Origin: Epiperipatus broadwayi
Lineage: Eukaryota > Onychophora > Udeonychophora > Euonychophora > Peripatidae
NCBI GenBank assembly: GCA_028023455.1
Contig: JAQFVV010000252.1
Span: 1,329,349 to 1,393,348, forward strand
DNA: 64,000 nt
Reading direction: 5' to 3'
Shown here: one piece after another, positions 36,880-49,939 of the stretch
Layout of the letters: each line of letters starts with the position of its first letter
Numbering within the stretch: position 1 is the first letter of the stretch
Notes under the pieces: generated by a model
Told to the model about the DNA's origin: nothing
What the model saw: the letters and a program-made list of their open reading frames with translations, nothing else
The model's database searches: none
Position numbers and translations under genes: made by a program

Positions 36880-39800
36880 GTAAGATTATAATTAGTTATA
36901 ATAAATAATGATTATATAATTATTTTAAAAACTACTAACTAACAAAAGATACACTTAAAAAAAAATCTTAGACTATCCTTCTTGACATTCCAATATTTTA
37001 ATTTTCTGATTTATTGTTGCATCTTCTTTTTCCAATGTTAATTTTGTTAATTGTATATTTATAAAGATGTATTACTACAACCCATGGAATATTATATCAA
37101 TGTTCCATAAATATTAATAAATTAATAAAAGAATAGATAAGTAACATAGTGATATTACTTGTAAGATGGCTTATAGTGAAGAAGGCTTAATACTCTTACA
37201 GATGATGATCTTATGTTTTTTTATGATGATAATGGTTGGTACAAGAAAATGTGTTGTAAAAATCAAAGCTTTAAATTTATAATAAGTGGAAGACCTACTT
37301 TTAGTTACAGGTGAAAAAACAATATCTGGATATACATAATAAAGCTTAGAATTTTGCATAGAGAAATAAATCCTTAAAGAAAAAGCAGAAGTTTGCCAAA
37401 CGAAATCACTTTAAATTTGTTAATAAAAATATTTGCAATAATTATTATCGTACTAGGAAAATAAATATTTTTTAAAACATTGTTAAAATGTAAATGTTTT
37501 TTTTTTCTATTTGAATGCTAAACTGATATTTTTTTTAATGCTTTCAAGAAAGAAAAGATAATGAAAGTTTATTTTAATGAGTTAAATATATTTCAAAAAT
37601 AAGACTTAACAATATTGAAATAATAGGAAAAAATATATCGAATGATTCCTATCTCTAAAGTTTATATGCCGTTCGTTTACTGAAAATGGTTAGTTGTGTT
37701 TTCATATAACTCCAGTGGTCGTCACTCTAACACTGCGTTTAACTGTAAAGTAATTAAATGATAGATTGGGTTAAGATTTAGAATGTGTAAATTAACAGAA
37801 TAAATATGTGTGCATGCTAACCTTTGTTATAGCACCAATAATTTGAGTAGCATTTGTAACAGTTTGAAAGTGTGCAATTGGAAATAATAATTCTAATATA
37901 GTCTAAATAAAAATATGACCCAAATGCTTGGTCACTCTATGTAACAGAATGAAATCAAACCCTGAAGTTGGGCATTTGTAACTTAATAAAATAGAAATCA
38001 CAGAAAAATAATACTGATTTTATAATTGTTCACAGCAGAATTATTAATAATATATTAAGTTAATGAATGTTAATCAATAAATAATTATTCAGTATTTAAA
38101 ACAATTCTTTACCTAATCACATATCTGACTGTTAACTCTACTAAAACAAAACAGTGATGATAATCTTTATTATATATAACATCATGAGTTCAAATAGCAT
38201 TTTGAATAAATAGAAAACAAACTAAATTATTATTTCAAACACCCCAAATATAAACCTTACTTAAAATAAATTAAAATAAAGCAATTAAATCAAATATCAC
38301 TGTCCCAAAATAATGATATATGCTTAAGATATATTTCACTAATAATCAAATGAAAACAATAAATTATTCAACACTGAATTCTATTATAGTTAATGAATCA
38401 AACATTGCTTCTAATAATATAAACTTACACAAATTTAATGATGAACATATCTAAATAAAGTAATTCATGAATGATTGATATATAACAGCTTAAGTATATC
38501 CTATAAATTTAAAATAGTCATAATTTTTAAATAAATATATGATATCCAATAATTAATTTTAAGTCCTAGTTTAATAAAATGATAAATAATACTAACTCAG
38601 ATTTGCTATACTTCTATATTAATTACTATTACTAACCATGAGTTATTTATAACAAGATAAAATATGTAATAATGATGTAATATCAATAGACCCAATCTTG
38701 AATCTATAATATCCAATAATACCAATATATAAAAGAAACAGTAGATTTCTATTGAATAATTTACTTAAGTACAATTAACTAATCATATCAATTTATTTTA
38801 AATTTTCTACAACTAAATTATTAAAACTGTATATTATAACAATCAGGACATATAAAAAGAATTATTAGCATTTATTATTATCAAGTATAAATATTAAAAT
38901 TTAATATTTAATTGGATTTATGATCCACATCAACTAAACTTTAAATATAATTAAAAAAAATCCATCTGACTTAGAACTAAATATACTACTATATACAATT
39001 AAGATCTTATTGACCAATCATGAACTCAATACAGTACTCATCTGGATCAATAATAATTTAGATAAAACATGCAAATATTTGATATTGATTATCATATAAA
39101 GTTTATATCTAGTCAGATAATAACTATAGAATTCAATAAATAACATTTGTAGTACAAGCTTATTAAATTAAGTCACATGATGTGTGACTTGATTTCCTTG
39201 TAATAATATATATAATCATACTAACTTACCAATCCTGGGATTTGGTTTATGGATTATGTAATATAATTATTTCAAATAAGTTGTGTGATATAGTCAGTTT
39301 ATCTTATTTCACTCAAATGTTATTAATCCATGAATTCAAATTGCACAATTGAACAATAACCAGACAAATTTATTTGATTTAAATTAAATTAAAATTTATT
39401 AATAAATGTTTATTATATATATATTATAATGATCCGGAGAATATTTGACTTAACATAAGTGCACTACAGGGTGCCACTAGGCATTTGAACCTAGAAAATG
39501 TATAAAGTAGGCAGATACATAAGTCAAAAAAAAATTTTTTTTTTTTTAATTTAATATATTTTGATTCCGGTCATTAGCCCATTGTCACTAGCTCAGTGGA
39601 ATAGCAGAGATTTACATTTTATGATAAATTCTTATCTAAAAATATAAAAAAAAAGAATAAAATAAGCCACTGCCAGTAATTATACTCACAAACATTTATT
39701 TACGCACATATATAATATTTAAAATTGTTTTAGTATCAGTTTACATTTTAAAATTGAACTTACATTTTTAACTTTGATTTTAATTTACATTTTAATTTTT

Positions 39801-42245
39801 ATAAATTTACATTTTAATTTTTATAAGTTCACACAGATGGGTTTATAAAAGTTTGTTTTATAATGTTGAGAATAGATCTGTTACATAGATTACATGGTCA
39901 AAAACATTTCAAAATTTACATAAACAATCAAAATATAAAATCATTGCTGGAATTGCAGAGGGAAATTTATAAGAAACCCAATAGCATTCATCATAAGATG
40001 CCGCATAAACACCAATAACTTAAAAGACATCTGAAATAATACATCTTAGATACTCACCATAAGGTATCAGTATTTACCAAATGTCTATATATTTTGATCA
40101 AATATGAAAACCAAAAAACATAATTAACCGATAACGAATCCCTGCAACGTCCATACCCAACTTAAATTTAATGCATTTTTATTTAGAGTGTTGAGTATGA
40201 GTAGACTACATAGATTTTCATTTGAAAAGAAAATATTCTATCCTTATTTAACCTTAGGCCAAAATTTTGTTCGCAGTCAAACCAACGTCAATTCAGCTGA
40301 TATATCGATGCATTCAATGTAATACAAATACGGCAGCACAAAAGGTTAAGAGAAGAAATTGCCTCTCATCAGATAGGAATACTACATCTATCTGACAAGA
40401 AGAGCAATAAAAAAAAACTCCATAGGAAAGGACTATGGTCATTTTGCCAAATTACGAATCACATTCCATAGGCCAAAAAGGAAGTGTGCAGCGTATAAAG
40501 CGATTCTGCCTGTAGCGAATCTTGTACTACATCTACTAATTACACCAATATATCCAATCCATTAACCTAATTCAACTACAAAACAAATAACCCTGGATTA
40601 CCCTCCCCTAATATAACTTTACAAATCTATATAGCCATTCACGCCCGACTTAAGTTTAATATTTATATAATATTAAATTAGCAACAAACAACAATCATAA
40701 ATAAAACTTAAAAGAACAAAAAAAATAAATAAATGGAAATGATTTTAAAAAGAAATACATCAAATAAAAAGAATTAATAAAGAATTTAGTTTGGTCAGAT
40801 AGGATTCTATTTTTATAAATTAAATACTGGGAAAGTTTATATTTTAAAGTACTTACTGTTTTTAAATTAATATTGTTCATTAGATTTTATAAAGTTCTTA
40901 CAGTTTTAACAAATTCGTAGTTTCTAATTTCTTGCAGTTGCTTGCCATTTGGAGCCAGCATTAATTCCCTCGATGTCCTATGGTCCTCAATCTAGAAAAA
41001 TGATGTCATTTCTCTTTCATGTTTTAATGAGATTGAAGGGATTGAAGAGTGCATTTTTTCAATCCCTTCTCCTTCACTCTGCACTAAAACATATAGTCAC
41101 ATCTCTTCTATTTTCTTTACTCGACTAAATTTTATTATCAAAATTTTTCTTTTATATGTAACTTTAGGATCCAATGGACATTACATCATCAATGATGATG
41201 ATCCTTCCGTTGAGATCTGATTCCCCGATGGATCTCTTTCATTGGCCATTAGTTTCTATTGTTTTCCTATCTGACCGTTGCTTATACATTTAAAATGCCC
41301 ACGGGCTAGTTCACTTTGACTAATTAAAATAATCATTTCCATTTTTCAATAACATTAATTAATTTGTTTTCCAAACTTAAAGATATATTTTTATCTCTAA
41401 ATCTTTTTAAGTTTTTGCTTTTAAAATACTTTTTCTATTTTTAATAAAGTTTTATTTTAATAATTTTTTTCATCTGTGCGATTTTATATATATACGAGTT
41501 TAAGACATTTAATTTCAATTTTTTAATTCTTAAAAAAAAGAAGTTTTATTTGCGAACTTTTATTTTTTTCATGTTTAATAATAAAAAAACAATGTACCGT
41601 GTGTATGTGCCCATTACAATATATATCATAAACAATTGATATTTACACAAACAAACTAATTGAATGTATAATAAATTATCAACTGACATTAATTCCATAT
41701 TTATATATGTGATTGCCCATTAATCTCCAATTATTTAATACTAAATATGAAATATATGTGTCTATGTAACACAAATGTGTTGCTGGATTTTCATACTTTC
41801 CAAGATGCAAGAGAGTTTTATATGTTCTATACTTTATATTAAATATATTGTACCGTTTATTTATATATGGTACAGATATATTGGCATTTGGTAAAAGCTA
41901 AAAAAAAGAATGTAAATTTAGATATTTTTTTTTGAGTATAATTTATTTTTTTAAAAAAATGTACAATGAAAGTTAAATTGTTCTTTCGTATTTTTTTTTA
42001 TGTAATTAGAAATAAAAGTTAAAATTGGAGAGAACAAAAGGCACGCAGATTACTAATCCTGATAAAGTAAAAGAATTCAAAAAGTAACAAGATAAGCTAA
42101 AAGAAAAATATTTTAGCTAATTAAAGATGGCAGAATTATGCTAAAAAAATAAAGACTTTGTAATTGAAAAATGATAAAACATGTACAAGATTATGAACCT
42201 AAATGCCATGATAATATCATGTGCAGAAGTCTGAAAACTGGGCCT
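36880..42245. other. Probable intron and surrounding noncoding DNA
   Basis: If the CCP gene runs left to right, its intron starts at 36880. Most of this is AT-rich. 38.0-39.4 kb is a mosaic of AAT/ATT-rich sequence. At 39.73-39.84 kb TTTACATTTTAATTTTTATAA-like words recur. At 40.14-40.64 kb a less AT-rich stretch carries CCATAG...CTATGG and two related strings (CCCAACTTAAATTTAATGC, CCCGACTTAAGTTTAATAT) about 490 bp apart. A 12-bp perfect inverted pair, GAAGGGATTGAA...TTCAATCCCTTC, lies near 41.04-41.07 kb. No firm exon. Confidence 0.4.
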
Positions 42246-42249
42246 CTAG

Positions 42250-42259
42250 TATAAAAAGG
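42250..42259 (+). promoter_or_regulatory. Candidate TATA box
   Basis: TATAAAAAGG sits in a sharp transition from AT-rich to GC-richer sequence. About 35 bp downstream is TTTCATTTG, compatible with an arthropod-type initiator (TCA(G/T)T). The following 250 bp ends in a strong splice donor, so a core promoter is plausible. A single TATA match in AT-rich DNA is weak on its own. Confidence 0.4.
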
Positions 42260-42279
42260 CGGAGACCAGTTTGAAGAAT

Positions 42280-42534
42280 GTCTTGTTTCATTTGTTTTCT
42301 CTATAGTTAGTCCTGGATAAAGAACATATCCAGGCTCACTCTATGCTGAAATAATTTGGCATGTCGGAGTGAACCGGAGCTTCTGCAGACATTGTGCCTG
42401 AAAATGTACACCAGAAAAGCCTTTGTGACCGACTAGGAGAATAGACCACAAGATCAAATAATAACCAAGGCTGAGCTCATTCTAACCCAAAAAACTATGC
42501 ATAGTTATCTACTACCTTCTAACTAAATTTACAG
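42280..42534 (+). other. Candidate untranslated first exon with splice donor
   Basis: About 255 bp, noticeably richer in G+C than its surroundings, starting near the expected initiation point of the TATA box and ending in ACAG followed by GTAAGATATG (donor at 42535), a near-consensus splice donor. No long frame is open, so it would be a 5' leader. It contains a perfect 8-bp stem with 7-nt loop (CCTGGATA 42312-42319, TATCCAGG 42327-42334). It might be the first exon of a host gene extending to the right, an alternative promoter, or the 5' end of an LTR or other element. No partner exon was located. Confidence 0.3.
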
Positions 42535-43599
42535 GTAAGATATGACTCTTATTATTCCTGATTGTGACTAAATTGTCGAAAAACCATTTTGCAAACAACT
42601 CATAAAAATATATGTATATTGGGATCCCGATAGAGACTTTAATTTTTCTGTTCAAGAGACTCTTGTTTGCTCCAGAACTTTTTAATTAATTATTCAACTG
42701 TTATTTTTTTTATTAATGTTTCATGTCTAGAATAGTGTGTGTTCTCTCCAGTTTATTTAATTCACAATTTAACTTAAACACATTTTTAATCTGTTAGAAT
42801 AAAAAAATTTCTATTATCAATTTTCATTTGTACATTATTAATAATATTTATTAGTGTTTATTATTAAATTTATTATTAGTTTAGTAAGATTTAAAACTAT
42901 AATTTACCTTTGCCAATATGTTTAATAAGTTCCAGGAATAATAATATTTTAAAAAAATAATTTTAGTTACAGTAAAATCTAATACTGTCTGTTGAAACAT
43001 TTTTTCTTTTTTATTTACAACTTGTGAGACATGCTGACGACAGATTTCAGCAGATTCTTATGAATCCTGGTGCCCAGATCAAATAAATTAAAAGCTGATT
43101 TCATCAATAGAACAATTAATACCAATTCTAGGCTGAGTTAATCAGGAAATATAGTTATGTTTTTAGAAATAGAAATACAAATTTTCTTCTTTTTGGCATA
43201 ACTTGATCAACTCTTGCGCAGTTTATAATGCGTGTAGAGACCTAGTAAGATGGAAAATGTTATATAATATATATATATTATTTATTTATTAAAATATATA
43301 TATATATGCAAAGATTAATCTAGTTGTTTGTTATTCTTATTTAAGAGAACAGAATAAAGTGAATACTTATTGTAATAAAATCTTTTTGCACTTCTAAAAT
43401 AAGCGAAATACCTGAAATTAATTTAAAATCAATAAATAAAAAAATGAATATTTTTAAATATTAAAATAATAATTACTATAGCACAAAATATAAGTTTAAA
43501 CATAGTAAAATGCAACTCTCTTATATTTTGATATGTAACTAATTAACTTAAAATTATATATTATTCATTAATAAATACCTTATAGTTTTATATATATAT
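42535..43599. other. AT-rich noncoding DNA
   Basis: TA microsatellites near 43.26-43.31 kb. No gene recognised. Confidence 0.45.
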
Positions 43600-43880
43600 T
43601 GTGTGCCGGGTTCATTCCGCAGAAGATCTTACTTACCCTGCAAATGTTTTGGCTGGTTTCAAACTTCTTTATAATACAAATTATAAATATTACGTGAACG
43701 AACTGGCATGTTCGAGCAATGATCAGATTGTGGCTCACCTTGGCTGCTTGATTCAAACCCCTACTATCCAAACACTTTATTTGTTTCAGAGTAAACCTTG
43801 GGCACCAGCTCGTCCAAGACTAACATATTCGGACAGTAGGATCATAACCCAGCACTTGAAACATTCCCCTGACTAGCTCA
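43600..43880. repeat. GC-richer block, possible SINE or old repeat
   Basis: This block stands out by base composition and is open on both strands (91 codons plus, 63 minus), yet neither frame shows a domain or a matching splice pattern. On the minus strand there are B-box-like words, GGGTTATGATCCT and GGGGTTTGAATCAAGC, and the sequence begins CTGAGCTAGTCAGGGG, which loosely resembles an A box. A tRNA-derived repeat is possible; a conserved host element or a small exon is the alternative. Only one copy is present in the window. Confidence 0.3.
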
Positions 43881-46437
43881 GTCTGATTTTTAATCATTCA
43901 ATAACAACACATTGTTTCATAATAGTGGTGAAAGGAATTAATAAGAGAATTGGTAAAAAAAATTGACTGACAAAATAAGGCTTAAATTTAAAGGCCATTT
44001 ATTTTAATTAACATTTACTAATTTTAAACATTTTATAAATCTAATATAACACATGCACATTTTAAATTAACACACTATAATATATCTTACGAGAAATCAT
44101 AAACAATATTTGATGTTTATAAAATCATATAGCATTCACAAACACACACATCAATAGTTCATTTTATGCATGCTTATAGAGTTCAAATTACTTGTCTCTG
44201 GAGGCTTCACATGAATGCGATGGCTACTTAAAAAAGAATATAAGAAAAAATGTTATTTACCTAGGATTTAGAATGGATATACTGCTTGTTGTTTGCTGCT
44301 TCTAATGAAGTATATCTAACTGGTTAGATTTGAAGTTTCTTGAGGAGGTTTTTTTCTTATTCATCGGTATTATTTTTGGAGACGAATATTTACAGAAGAT
44401 TTCTAAGCTGTTACACAGACATTATTTCATGGGCAGATCTTGTTGTTTTTATGGACTTCAGCCTGGAGAAAGACATATGTTTTCCGAAGGTTTTAACACT
44501 GCATTTCTGATTGATACATAATAAACTGCACAATCTAGATTATACTCTCTGAACTGACTCAATTGTTATTTCTGATGCAATTAACTAGACTGAATGTCCG
44601 ATAAAAATTTGGCCATTTATATTTGCGAAGTGTTTTTGTTTTCATGTCCTCTGGCAATATCTGTTGTTGAAATTCCTTTGATAATCCTTTAACAATGTGT
44701 TTTTGAAGATTGTTTAATTAGTAGCCATGCAAACATGTTGTTTTTATACTTTTAATTAGTAGCCCATCACTGTGTTTTTAATGATAATCTTCTTTTATTT
44801 CATTTTAATATTTATTACGCATACATTTTTATTTATTTACAATCGCACATATATACGCACATATATAATTAGTTTTAAGATTACTTTTCCTTTAATTCAA
44901 ATGAAAAGAGATTTATATTTTTTAACTTGAAAATCAACTTTCAACTGATAATAATAAACTCTTTACTTCTTTTTATAAAACTTTTAGTTTGACTTTTCTA
45001 ACCAAAACTCCCCTAACTTTTATTTCAAAAACTAATGATAGAAAACTATTTGACTCTTTCCTTTTTCGAAAACAAACTGTAATAAAACTCTTCAACTTTT
45101 AGTTTTACATCTTTCTTTTACGAAAGATTTTTATTTTAATAATTTTTTTTTAGACAAAATTATTTTATATACATGTGCCAATTCGGTCTTGGCACAATAT
45201 ATATATATATATATATAATGACAAATGTAAACAAACAACATGAATGGGTCTTTAAATATTGTATTTCCAGAATGGCATCATAATTTTGATGTCTATTTTA
45301 AACTATAAACCAATAGTATGTCTTTGTTCCAGAGAAAATGTAATATATTCATGAAAACTTTTAAATCCAAAGTACATTTTATTGATCCTGATATTTTATG
45401 CATATATCCAAATTATTCTTTCAAATAATAATTATTTGGATGTTACACACACAAGTACTAGTTCATATTCATGATGATCTGAAGATATTCTTTCATGAAT
45501 AAATATTATTTCAAAATATTATGAATGAATAGATGCTAACTTTATCTAGGACAAAAATGATTCATATCTTAGAAAAAATTTGATCAAGCGATTAACAAAA
45601 TGACACAAGCAGGTAGAGATGGCTCTTGTATACCTTCTGACATTTGTATTCTATGTTTGAAATATAGATTTCATCCTTTTTAATGGATAATAATATTTTG
45701 ATGGTTTATGATGTAATAAAGCAATTTCGATATTTTTTTTCTTTTATAATAAATTGTCATTTTTTCATAAAATTTTCTCAATATGCTGCCCAGTTCATGG
45801 ACAGACAGTGTTGTTTTTTACTTCTTCATTTTTAAGTTAATTATATACTTTTAAGTAAGTAAAAAGAAAATCATATAAAGAAATTTATATGTGCTTCTGT
45901 TTAAAGCAAAATCAAGAACGAGACTGAGTTCAAACTATTCAGTCCTACTTATAATATTTTTCAATGATGTCAGTGTAACTATAGAAATCCTCTATATTCA
46001 TCCTTTAAGTGATTTCTGGTAGCATTCCATAAATCTAAAAAATCTTATACAATAATGGCAAAAAAAAAGTTGTTTCACAATTATTATATATAATAAATAT
46101 TTACATTTTTAATATATAAATACTAATTATCATTCTAATATAAATTAAACAATTTACATTACATTTTCAATATATTACAATGGAAATAAATATTTTATAC
46201 ATATTTTCTCAATATAATATATCACACAAATAAAAAAGACAAATATATTCTAAATATTAAACATTTCTATTCTTTATAATTTACTATCATGAATGCAATA
46301 ATAAAACAAAACATATAACAAATGAATAATAATTTTATCCAAACTATATGCTTTATTATTTGCATAGTCATTTTCCTTTTAAAATGAATAAAACCAATTT
46401 ACAAACTTATAATACAATTAATAATAAACACTTTTAT
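43881..46437. other. AT-rich noncoding DNA
   Basis: The short frame at 44330-44521 has mixed composition but no motif I know. A 6-bp stem GTGCCA...TGGCAC lies near 45.17-45.20 kb just before a (TA)n run. Nothing else was recognised. Confidence 0.4.
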
Positions 46438-48621
46438 ATTAATATTATTGTCATCAGTTTTGCAATTTGTTAAATCTAAAACAATTTAATCCATACACCA
46501 ATTTTAATGATCATACATTGGATTATATTCTTAATAATTTTCCTACAGTTGAATGTTTAACTACTTCTTCTCTTCCTTTTTCCATTGATTTACATCATCC
46601 TCCCTTAGAATTTTATATTAATGTTAAATTTAATAGACTTTGTCCTTTTAAAATTATGAAAAGAAACTACAAAAAAGGAAATTATTTTGGTCTTTGTTTA
46701 CAATTATTTAATTTTAACTGGAAAAATTTGTATTTTTTATCTGATGTAGATTTCTGTATGAAGTTTTTTGAACAATCATTTGGTGAACTAATTGACAAAT
46801 ACATTCCTAAGAAAATTTTTTTAACTAACCATTTTCCTCTCTGGTTTTCAGTCTCTCTTAAAGAAATTATTAAAAGGAAATCATTTCACCATCGTAAATA
46901 TTGGAAAACTAAGAACTTAAATTATTATAACAATTTTATTAATTATAGAAGATTGTCAAAGGTTATACATCATAGAGATTTTCAAAAATGTATACAAAAT
47001 ACTGAAAGTCATATTTCTGATAGTCCTTTGCAATTTTGGTTTCTAGTTAAGGATTTAGGTATTACAAAAAAAAAATTACAGAGTAATAATTCTAATCTAA
47101 TCGCAGATGATTTTTCACATTACTTCTCAGAGCTTTTTAAACAATCTAATTCTTTTACTAATTTAACTGAAAATAATGATCTAGTTGAAGAAAGGATAAC
47201 ATTTAATTCATTTATTGAATCTGATATTATTTTTGCTATTAAGCAGCTTAAATTACATTCTAGTATGGGCCTTGACAATATTCCAGCTTTCATTTATAAA
47301 GGATGTGCTGAATACATTGCTTCTTCTCTTTTCCATATTTTTAATTGCTCTTTAACAAATGGTACTTTTCCTACATCTCTTAAAATTGCTAAAGTTGTTT
47401 CTATTTTTAAAAAAGGATCTAAAGATTTGGTAAGTGACTATAGGCCTATTTCATTCTACACACTGTTGCTCAAATATTTGAAAAATGTTTATATAATAAA
47501 ATTATCTTGGATGTCTCTAAGGTTTTGGCACCAAAGCAGCATGGATTTTTGTCTAATTAGGTCCATTGAAACAAATTTTCTAATTATTTTTGATGGCATT
47601 TCAAATTCAATTGAGAATCAATCTAGGTTAGATGTTGTTTATTTTGATATGTCCAAGAATTTTCATAGTGTTAATCATAAAATTTTGCTTCAGAAGCTTT
47701 GAGGGTTAGATTTTTCCAAATTATTAATTAATTGGTTTGACTCTTTTCTTAAGGATAGAATGTCTTGTGTGAGGTTTAATAATAAATTGTCATTACCATA
47801 TTATTGCTTCACTGGGGTGAAGGCAGTGTTCTTGCACTTTGTTATTTAATGTATACATTGATGACCTAAAATCATGCATTAAATTTTCACATCTTCTATG
47901 TTATGCAGATGATTGCAAAATTTTTAGGCATATTTATTTTATTAATGACTGTTTTTTACTTCAAAGTGATATAGATAATTTCTTGAATTGATGTGAATAT
48001 AATTATATAGATATAAATATGGATAAGTGCTCCATTGTCTCTTACTCTAGAAAATCTGAAATCTTAAGGTTTTCCTACTATATTGGTGATTCTAAAATTA
48101 TAACAAATGATCATCAAAGAGATCTAGGAATAATATTTTCCAATAATGGGTCTTTTCATAATCACATTAATTTTATGGTGAATAAATCTTTTAAAATTGT
48201 AGGAGCTATTTACAGATATGGAAAAGCATTTAATAAATTTACAAAGATTAAACTTTTTATATCCTTAGTTCTTCCCATCTTGGAGTATGGTTCAATTATA
48301 TGGAGTCCTCATAACAAGACATATATCATAAGAATTCAGTCTGTTTTTGACAAATTTGCAAGATTGAATAGTTTAGGTAATGAACACTATATTGATTTAC
48401 TGCTGAGATGAAAAACAAGAGATCTCAAACTTCTTCATAAATTTATTTCCCAGAATATTTCTGTATCTAATTTTCTTTCTAATTTAGGTATTAAAAAACA
48501 GAATTATAACACTTGTACTCACAATATTTTTGAACTGAAAATTTGTAAATCTTATGTATTAAGATTTTCTCCTTTATTTCGTTTACCTAGAACTTATAAC
48601 AAGCTGATCATCCAATTATAA
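46438..48621 (+). pseudogene. Decayed Jockey-like non-LTR retrotransposon, endonuclease end through RT to C-terminus
   Basis: The longest frame (to 47702, about 411 codons) starts inside the end of the endonuclease: NLKQFNPYTNFNDHTLDYIL then PFSIDLHHPPLEF. A linker with FPLWFSVSLKEIIKRKSFHH follows. The RT then shows GLDNIPAFIYKG, KVVSIFKKGSKDLVSDYRPI and VYFDMSKNFHSVNH, motif A with the second D of the usual AFDSV changed to H. A TGA stops it at 47700-47702. Near 47.82 kb a small deletion removes the PQGS motif and shifts the frame; the next frame has VYIDDL and the catalytic YADD at 47902-47913. TGA codons at 47989 and 48409 interrupt it, yet the frame continues to TAA at 48619-48621. The first half of the endonuclease is missing, so it is 5'-truncated. 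Product: enzyme for target-primed reverse transcription, now inactive. Confidence 0.85.
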
Positions 48622-48835
48622 TGAGAATAAAAGGCATATACATTATTAAAATAAATTATGAAATAACTAAGTTATAAGATAGCCTTATATTGATTTGTAA
48701 AATTAACATGATAAATTATATTAACATTACTATTAAACTCCACACATTCCAAATTGAACATAGATAAATAATGATTGATGTTGGTATAAAACATCATAAA
48801 ATTTTAGACCTCTAAATTCACAGCATTTTATTACT

Positions 48836-49085
48836 TAACCATTAAACATCACATGATCACCATTCTTTATGCTTTCACAAGCTCTTTACATAGAGGCCAA
48901 ACTCTTCATATGGTAGTGCCACTCAGTGCAAGCCAGAATAATCAATGGATGCAAGAAGGTACTATATGAATAGGGACTAGATGGGGACTTTATGTACAAA
49001 CCTTCTTGCATCCATTGATTATTCTGGCTTGTATTGAGTGGTGCTACTGTATTAGGAGTTTAGCCTCTGGGTAAGCATTTTGTTA
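48836..49085. repeat. FB-A repeat, copy 5 (compact fold-back)
   Basis: A near-perfect hairpin: arms 48885-48960 and about 48999-49074 with a spacer of about 40 bp. Each arm contains the family core, AATAATCAATGGATGCAAGA and its complement, and GAGGCCAAACTC against GAGTTTAGCCTC. It begins TTAACCATTAAACATCACAT, matching the end of copy 3. Because almost only the arms remain, it looks like an internally deleted derivative of the larger FB-A elements. Confidence 0.7.
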
Positions 49086-49737
49086 CTTCTTAATTCAATA
49101 AACATAAATGAATAATATAAATTATATTTAATCTATTTCTAACTTAAAAGAAACATATTTGGCTATAATGTATGGCATCAGAAACTTGATCTTTAAGTTA
49201 CTGATGATGAATTAACCAAATACATTGTATTTGATCTTATTCATTTAAACATTATTTACACAAGACTGATTATATCTTTAAAATTATTGTCAAACCCTAA
49301 AATGATAGGACAAAATGATAAGATTGAAAATAGTTTTTATTGTTTTGATCTTTACTACAAGCTATGATATCGAATCCACTTTTTTATGAAAAGCTGTCAT
49401 ATTAAACCTAATTTGAACTCTTCCCTATTTGCACTATTACACTAAGAATGATATCATATACTATCTACTCTTACCTAATAAACATGAAAAAAACATTTAT
49501 AATATGTAAAAATGAGACTAAAATGAAAATAAGCTAGGATAATTAATCAATACCACACAAATAATTTTAAAAATCAGTAAATATACACCATAGACATAGA
49601 TATGCATGTTATTATGGGTTTCAAATATTTTATCCATTACATATATCTTAATATATTAATAAATGTTAATTTAGACTTGATTAATTTTTTTGCTATCAAC
49701 CAATTAATATTGATTCATTATCTGTAATCTTAAAACT
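49086..49737. other. AT-rich noncoding DNA
   Basis: No gene or repeat recognised. Confidence 0.5.
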
Positions 49738-49792
49738 ATAGCAGCTCTCTACATACAGCAGTGTAAACCTATGCAAGCCATAATAATCAATG
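49738..49792. repeat. FB-A solo arm (copy 6)
   Basis: A single diverged arm with CATACAGCAGTGTAAACC and TGCAAGCCATAATAATCAAT, which matches the arm core of the other FB-A copies. No partner arm lies nearby. Confidence 0.55.
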
Positions 49793-49939
49793 GTGATTTT
49801 GTGATGTTTGAATGACTTGTTTATAATCTTATAATCTTTGGTCATATCTAAAAGACAACTCAAATTTTCTTACCTTATAATTATATATTGGTCTATTTCT
49901 ATTATTTAATATTAAATGCTAAATCAGAAAACTCTTATA

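Noticed and set aside
39470-39615. A-box-like TAGCTCAGTGGAATAGC on the plus strand and a B-box-like GGTTCAAATGCC on the minus strand
   Set aside because: They are on opposite strands and in the wrong arrangement; at most separate remnants of old repeats.
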